A DNA stretch of 64,000 nucleotides from Marinifilum caeruleilacunae (GTDB lineage: Bacteria > Bacteroidota > Bacteroidia > Bacteroidales > Marinifilaceae): NCBI RefSeq assembly GCF_013141825.1, contig NZ_RZNH01000004.1, positions 146,132 to 210,131 of the forward strand, in the 5' to 3' direction. The translations under genes and the position numbers were made by a program. The notes beneath the pieces are model-generated. The model saw nothing but the letters and a program-made list of their open reading frames with translations. It searched no databases and had not been told where the DNA came from. Every line of letters starts with the position of its first letter. Within the stretch, counting starts at the first letter, position 1. This document shows, piece after piece, positions 61,232-64,000 of this stretch.

Positions 61232-63262
61232 ATGAATGTTTATTTTGACTTTTTATTGAAAGCATCAGTCAGTATAAGCATCATGTATGCATTATATTGG
61301 TTGCTATTGCGCAATATGACTCACTTTAAGGCCAATCGTTTTTTCCTTTTGGCTAGTGTACTTTTGGCAGTAATTTGTGCTGCATTTCCCGTACGTTACG
61401 AAGTGCTAATGACTGCACCCCAGGTGATGCAAAGTTCTGAATTTGCAGACCAGTTTCAACGCAATATTTCAAGCACAATCACTCCACAGGAGGAAGAAGT
61501 GCAATTCAACATGTGGAACATTGGCCTTGCAATTTATCTATTGGGTTTGATAATGGTTTTGCTGCGACTCATTATTCAATCGTGGAAACCTATTCAAATC
61601 ATTTTTAAAACAAAAGCAAAAAAAATAGACGAATACCTGTTGCATGAGAATACAGTTTACAAAATGCCTTTCTCATTCTTTAACAGGATTTTAATTCACC
61701 CAGAATATTTTAAGCAAAACGAAATTAATGACATTTTAGCTCACGAAAAAGTGCACATTCAGGAGCGTCATTGGATCGATTTGTTCATTATAGAGCTGTT
61801 AACAGTGTTTTTTTGGTTCAACCCATTTATTTGGCTGTTTGAACGTGCAATTAAACAAAACCATGAATACCTGGCCGACAAAGGTGTATTATCCCGGGGC
61901 CAATCACCAGTCAGGTATCAGGCTATATTAATTAACCAGCTAATGGGCACAAAGGTTATTGGCTTGGCCAATCATCTGAATTTTGCCCTCGGCCCAACCC
62001 GATTTAAAATGATGACGAAAGAAAAAACTTCGAAACGCAAATTGTATCGAATGATTTGGCTGCTGCCGGTATTGGCAGTATTGATGTACTCTTTTGCTCA
62101 GCCTGAATATAAAGTACAAGTTCAGGAAGAAGCGAAAAAAGAAAGCATAGCAGAAGTAAGCATTGATGATGTAACAAATGTTGACCCTGTAAATTCAGAA
62201 CTTCCGCTCAAGGTAAACACAATTAGTAAGGAAAATGCTCAACCTGTGAAAGGAATTTCAAATTCAACTCCCGAGAAGAAAGTAAAAACTCAGGGCGAAG
62301 GTGAGAAACTCATTAAATCTTCAAAAACAAAGCTTAGAGGAGTTGTGAAGGATAATAATGGCAAGCCAATTGAAGGTGCGTCTATTATTCTTAAAGGCTC
62401 TAACACCGGAACAATTACCGATGCGAAAGGCAAGTATGAATTTGAACTTCCTTCTGAAGGTGAATTTGGAATTATTGCAACACATCCTGGATACGAAGTT
62501 GTGGCAAATACACTGACATTAAATTCTACAAAAGGTGCTGACTGGAAACACGATTTCATTTTAAAAGCCTTAAATCCTGAGGATACCAACGAAAAACAAA
62601 AAGTGTATAAAATATCAGGAACTGTAAAGAGTGAAGATGGCAAACCAATGCCAGGAGCATCCATAATTGTAAAAGGTACTACAATTGGTACAGTTTCCGA
62701 TTGGGATGGGAATTACGAAATTGAGGTAAAGAATGTGAAGAAACTTACACTTATTGCATCATTTGTAGGCTATAGATCGATTCTAAGTATGGAGGACTTT
62801 AAAGAAGGTCTAAACAATGTAAATTTCACCATGAAACGCGAAGTAATTGGCATTTCGGCCGATGAGCTTAAAAAGGCTGGTGATATGCCACCTCCGCCAC
62901 CACCACCACCAGCTCCAAAAATGAAGACTAAAAAATCGGATGAACCTGTTTTCTATATTGTTGAAGAACTGCCGGAATATCCACAAGGATTTTATGGTCT
63001 TGCACAGCATGTGAAAAAACAATCTGCCAGAATCAAGGAGAACTTTTTCTTCGAAGGAAAAAAGCTGAAAGGAAATGCAACCGTTGGTTTTACCATTACT
63101 CCTAAAGGGGAAGTAAGCAATATTCAAATTCTTAAGCAATCGAATAAAGTAGCGGCCGAAGCTGCTCAAATTATTGCTTCGAAAATGGAATACTGGAAAC
63201 CAGGTTCTCAGCGAGGCAAGAAAGTAAACGTGGATTTCGCCATGGAAATTAATTTCGAATAA
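61232..63262 (+). CDS. BlaR1-like M56 membrane protease with CarboxypepD-reg and TonB C-terminal domains
   Basis: 676 residues. Four N-terminal membrane helices (about 5-25, 35-53, 95-113, 182-203) with the M56 zinc motif HEKVH (His171, Glu172, His175) and ENHEYLADKGV-type helix, a fifth helix near 271-289, then two CarboxypepD-regulatory-like repeats (about 345-430 and 455-535; each GVVKDNNGKPIEGASIILKGSNTGTITDAKGKYEF-like), a Pro-rich linker PPPPPPPPAP and a TonB C-terminal-type domain (about 560-676). The typical penicillin-sensor domain is absent, so the signal is unlikely to be a beta-lactam; an envelope or TonB-linked signal is a reasonable guess. Confidence 0.92.
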   Translation: MNVYFDFLLKASVSISIMYALYWLLLRNMTHFKANRFFLLASVLLAVICAAFPVRYEVLMTAPQVMQSSEFADQFQRNISSTITPQEEEVQFNMWNIGLAIYLLGLIMVLLRLIIQSWKPIQIIFKTKAKKIDEYLLHENTVYKMPFSFFNRILIHPEYFKQNEINDILAHEKVHIQERHWIDLFIIELLTVFFWFNPFIWLFERAIKQNHEYLADKGVLSRGQSPVRYQAILINQLMGTKVIGLANHLNFALGPTRFKMMTKEKTSKRKLYRMIWLLPVLAVLMYSFAQPEYKVQVQEEAKKESIAEVSIDDVTNVDPVNSELPLKVNTISKENAQPVKGISNSTPEKKVKTQGEGEKLIKSSKTKLRGVVKDNNGKPIEGASIILKGSNTGTITDAKGKYEFELPSEGEFGIIATHPGYEVVANTLTLNSTKGADWKHDFILKALNPEDTNEKQKVYKISGTVKSEDGKPMPGASIIVKGTTIGTVSDWDGNYEIEVKNVKKLTLIASFVGYRSILSMEDFKEGLNNVNFTMKREVIGISADELKKAGDMPPPPPPPPAPKMKTKKSDEPVFYIVEELPEYPQGFYGLAQHVKKQSARIKENFFFEGKKLKGNATVGFTITPKGEVSNIQILKQSNKVAAEAAQIIASKMEYWKPGSQRGKKVNVDFAMEINFE

Positions 63263-63268
63263 TTCTAC

Positions 63269-63299
63269 AAAAAAGGGATGCCGCAGGTATCCCTTTTTT
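63269..63299 (+). terminator. Intrinsic terminator of the blaI-blaR1 operon
   Basis: AAAAGGGATGCC / GGTATCCCTTTT stem with loop GCA and a T-run. Arms match those of the hairpin at 60613. Confidence 0.9.
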
Positions 63300-63515
63300 A
63301 TTCTATGTACTATTGAAGTCCAAAATGAAAGTACTTAAGTAAGCTTCACCTCCTATTTCTTATAGCTTATTTTTTGACTATCCGTTTTTTTTTGATTTTT
63401 AAGCTCTTAGAATCTTCCGAACATAACTGTGCCTACCTTTTGACCTTTTAACTTTTTTTCATTTAGCATCATTTTAGCTTTCTTTGTAGCCAAACATCAA
63501 ATTTAAAATCAAAGA

Positions 63516-64000
63516 ATGACAAATAAGCAGGATGCACAAAGAGTAGCCTCGTCTCTTGAAAAGTTTGTGCTACATCTTCACCCAAAAAAGATTGATAGCA
63601 GAGCCATCAAATTCAATAGAACCTTTGGTTTGGGCGGTATTCTTGCTTTGCTCTTTGTTATCATTTCCTTAACCGGATTAATTCTGCGCTTCTCGTACAT
63701 TCCAACCGTTGAACATGCTTACGATTCTATCCTTGGATTAAAAAACAATACCATTTTTGGTCAGTTTATCAGGAACTTGCATCACCTGGCGGCAAAGCTA
63801 ATGGTGGTAGTATCTTTTCTGCACTTAATTCGGGTATATTATTCGCAAAGTATTTTTCAGAAAAGGGCCGAAAACTGGACTTATGGCTTGTTATTGTTCT
63901 TCCTTGTTTTGGCATCAAGCTTTACAGGATACCTTTTACCATGGGACCAGTTAGCCTATTGGGCCGTAACTGTTATTACGCAGATTGTTGAATACATTCC
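63516..64000 (+). CDS. Cytochrome b/b6 N-terminal domain protein (truncated by window end)
   Basis: Open frame from ATG at 63516, running off the window after 161 complete codons. The sequence has hydrophobic helices (IKFNRTFGLGGILALLFVIISLTGLIL and the TYGLLLFFLVLASSFTGYLLPW segment), the haem-ligand pattern RNLHHLAAKLMVVVSFLHLIRVYY, and GYLLPWDQLAYWAVTV, typical of cytochrome b subunits of bc- or b6f-like respiratory or photosynthetic-type complexes. The partner Rieske or c-type cytochrome genes are expected past the window. Which complex is meant cannot be told from the visible part. Confidence 0.85.
   Translation, partial: MTNKQDAQRVASSLEKFVLHLHPKKIDSRAIKFNRTFGLGGILALLFVIISLTGLILRFSYIPTVEHAYDSILGLKNNTIFGQFIRNLHHLAAKLMVVVSFLHLIRVYYSQSIFQKRAENWTYGLLLFFLVLASSFTGYLLPWDQLAYWAVTVITQIVEYI

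Overview
The window looks like an AT-rich chromosomal segment of a Bacteroidota bacterium, probably a facultatively or strictly anaerobic, marine-type Bacteroidales/Marinilabiliales relative. The genus is inference. Reasons: Bacteroidetes-style -7 promoter boxes (TAnnTTTG) in front of several genes, few Shine-Dalgarno sequences, GH92/GH47 mannosidases, FtsX-type permeases of about 800 residues, a BlaR1-like protein fused to CarboxypepD-reg and TonB-C domains, and fermentation genes (NADH-linked [FeFe] hydrogenase, butyrate kinase, citrate lyase). I see no rRNA, tRNA, CRISPR array, prophage or transposase gene.

Layout. 1-1 kb: 3' end of a RarA-like gene and kdsA. 1-4.6 kb (minus): three-subunit NADH-linked [FeFe] hydrogenase operon. 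5-7.6 kb: butyrate kinase and a secreted serine hydrolase. 7.9-10.5 kb: a membrane class III nucleotide cyclase directly downstream of a cyclic-nucleotide-gated K+ channel. 10.6-17.5 kb: seven-gene TetR/TolC/HlyD/ABC-2 export operon with three palindromic operators. 17.5-20 kb: FtsX/MacB-type permease. 20-24 kb: serC, serA and a DUF1015 gene, with a four-helix-bundle gene bounded by inverted repeats lodged between the last two. 24.5-27.5 kb: gcvT and a TPR/PD40/SPOR protein. 27.7-30.5 kb (plus): Hpt, STAS and REC-SpoIIE phosphatase signalling module, then a SemiSWEET-like protein. 30.6-36.1 kb (minus): citrate lyase cluster citD-E-F-XG-C. 36.1-37.0 kb: noncoding region with two candidate small RNAs. 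37-42.8 kb: ADP-dependent sugar kinase, SPFH protein, ClpB. 43-44.2 kb: OsmC and a peroxiredoxin-like protein. 44.3-49.8 kb: AraC regulator with GH47 and GH92 mannosidases. 50-53.1 kb: large ABCG-like exporter. 53.1-54.1 kb: noncoding region with three tandem homologous small-RNA genes and a palindromic element. 54.1-59.4 kb: GNAT, LAS-type metallopeptidase, SRPBCC, M48 protease, metallophosphoesterase and HAD phosphatase. 59.7-63.3 kb: FKBP lipoprotein and a BlaI/BlaR1 pair with twin operators. 63.5 kb to end: start of a cytochrome b gene.

Most novel signal: three tandem transcription units at about 53.34-54.12 kb. Each has a -7 box, TTAAC-type boxes at identical spacing upstream, a shared TTAG-rich 5' body and its own intrinsic terminator whose stem differs in sequence but keeps its pairing. 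A fourth relative lies near 36.9 kb. Next to it on the minus strand, a candidate RNA carries the complement of the shared motif. Other leads are the cyclase/K+ channel pair with altered catalytic residues and the four-helix-bundle element with 30-bp terminal inverted repeats. All coordinates of short sites were counted by eye and may be off by one or two bases.
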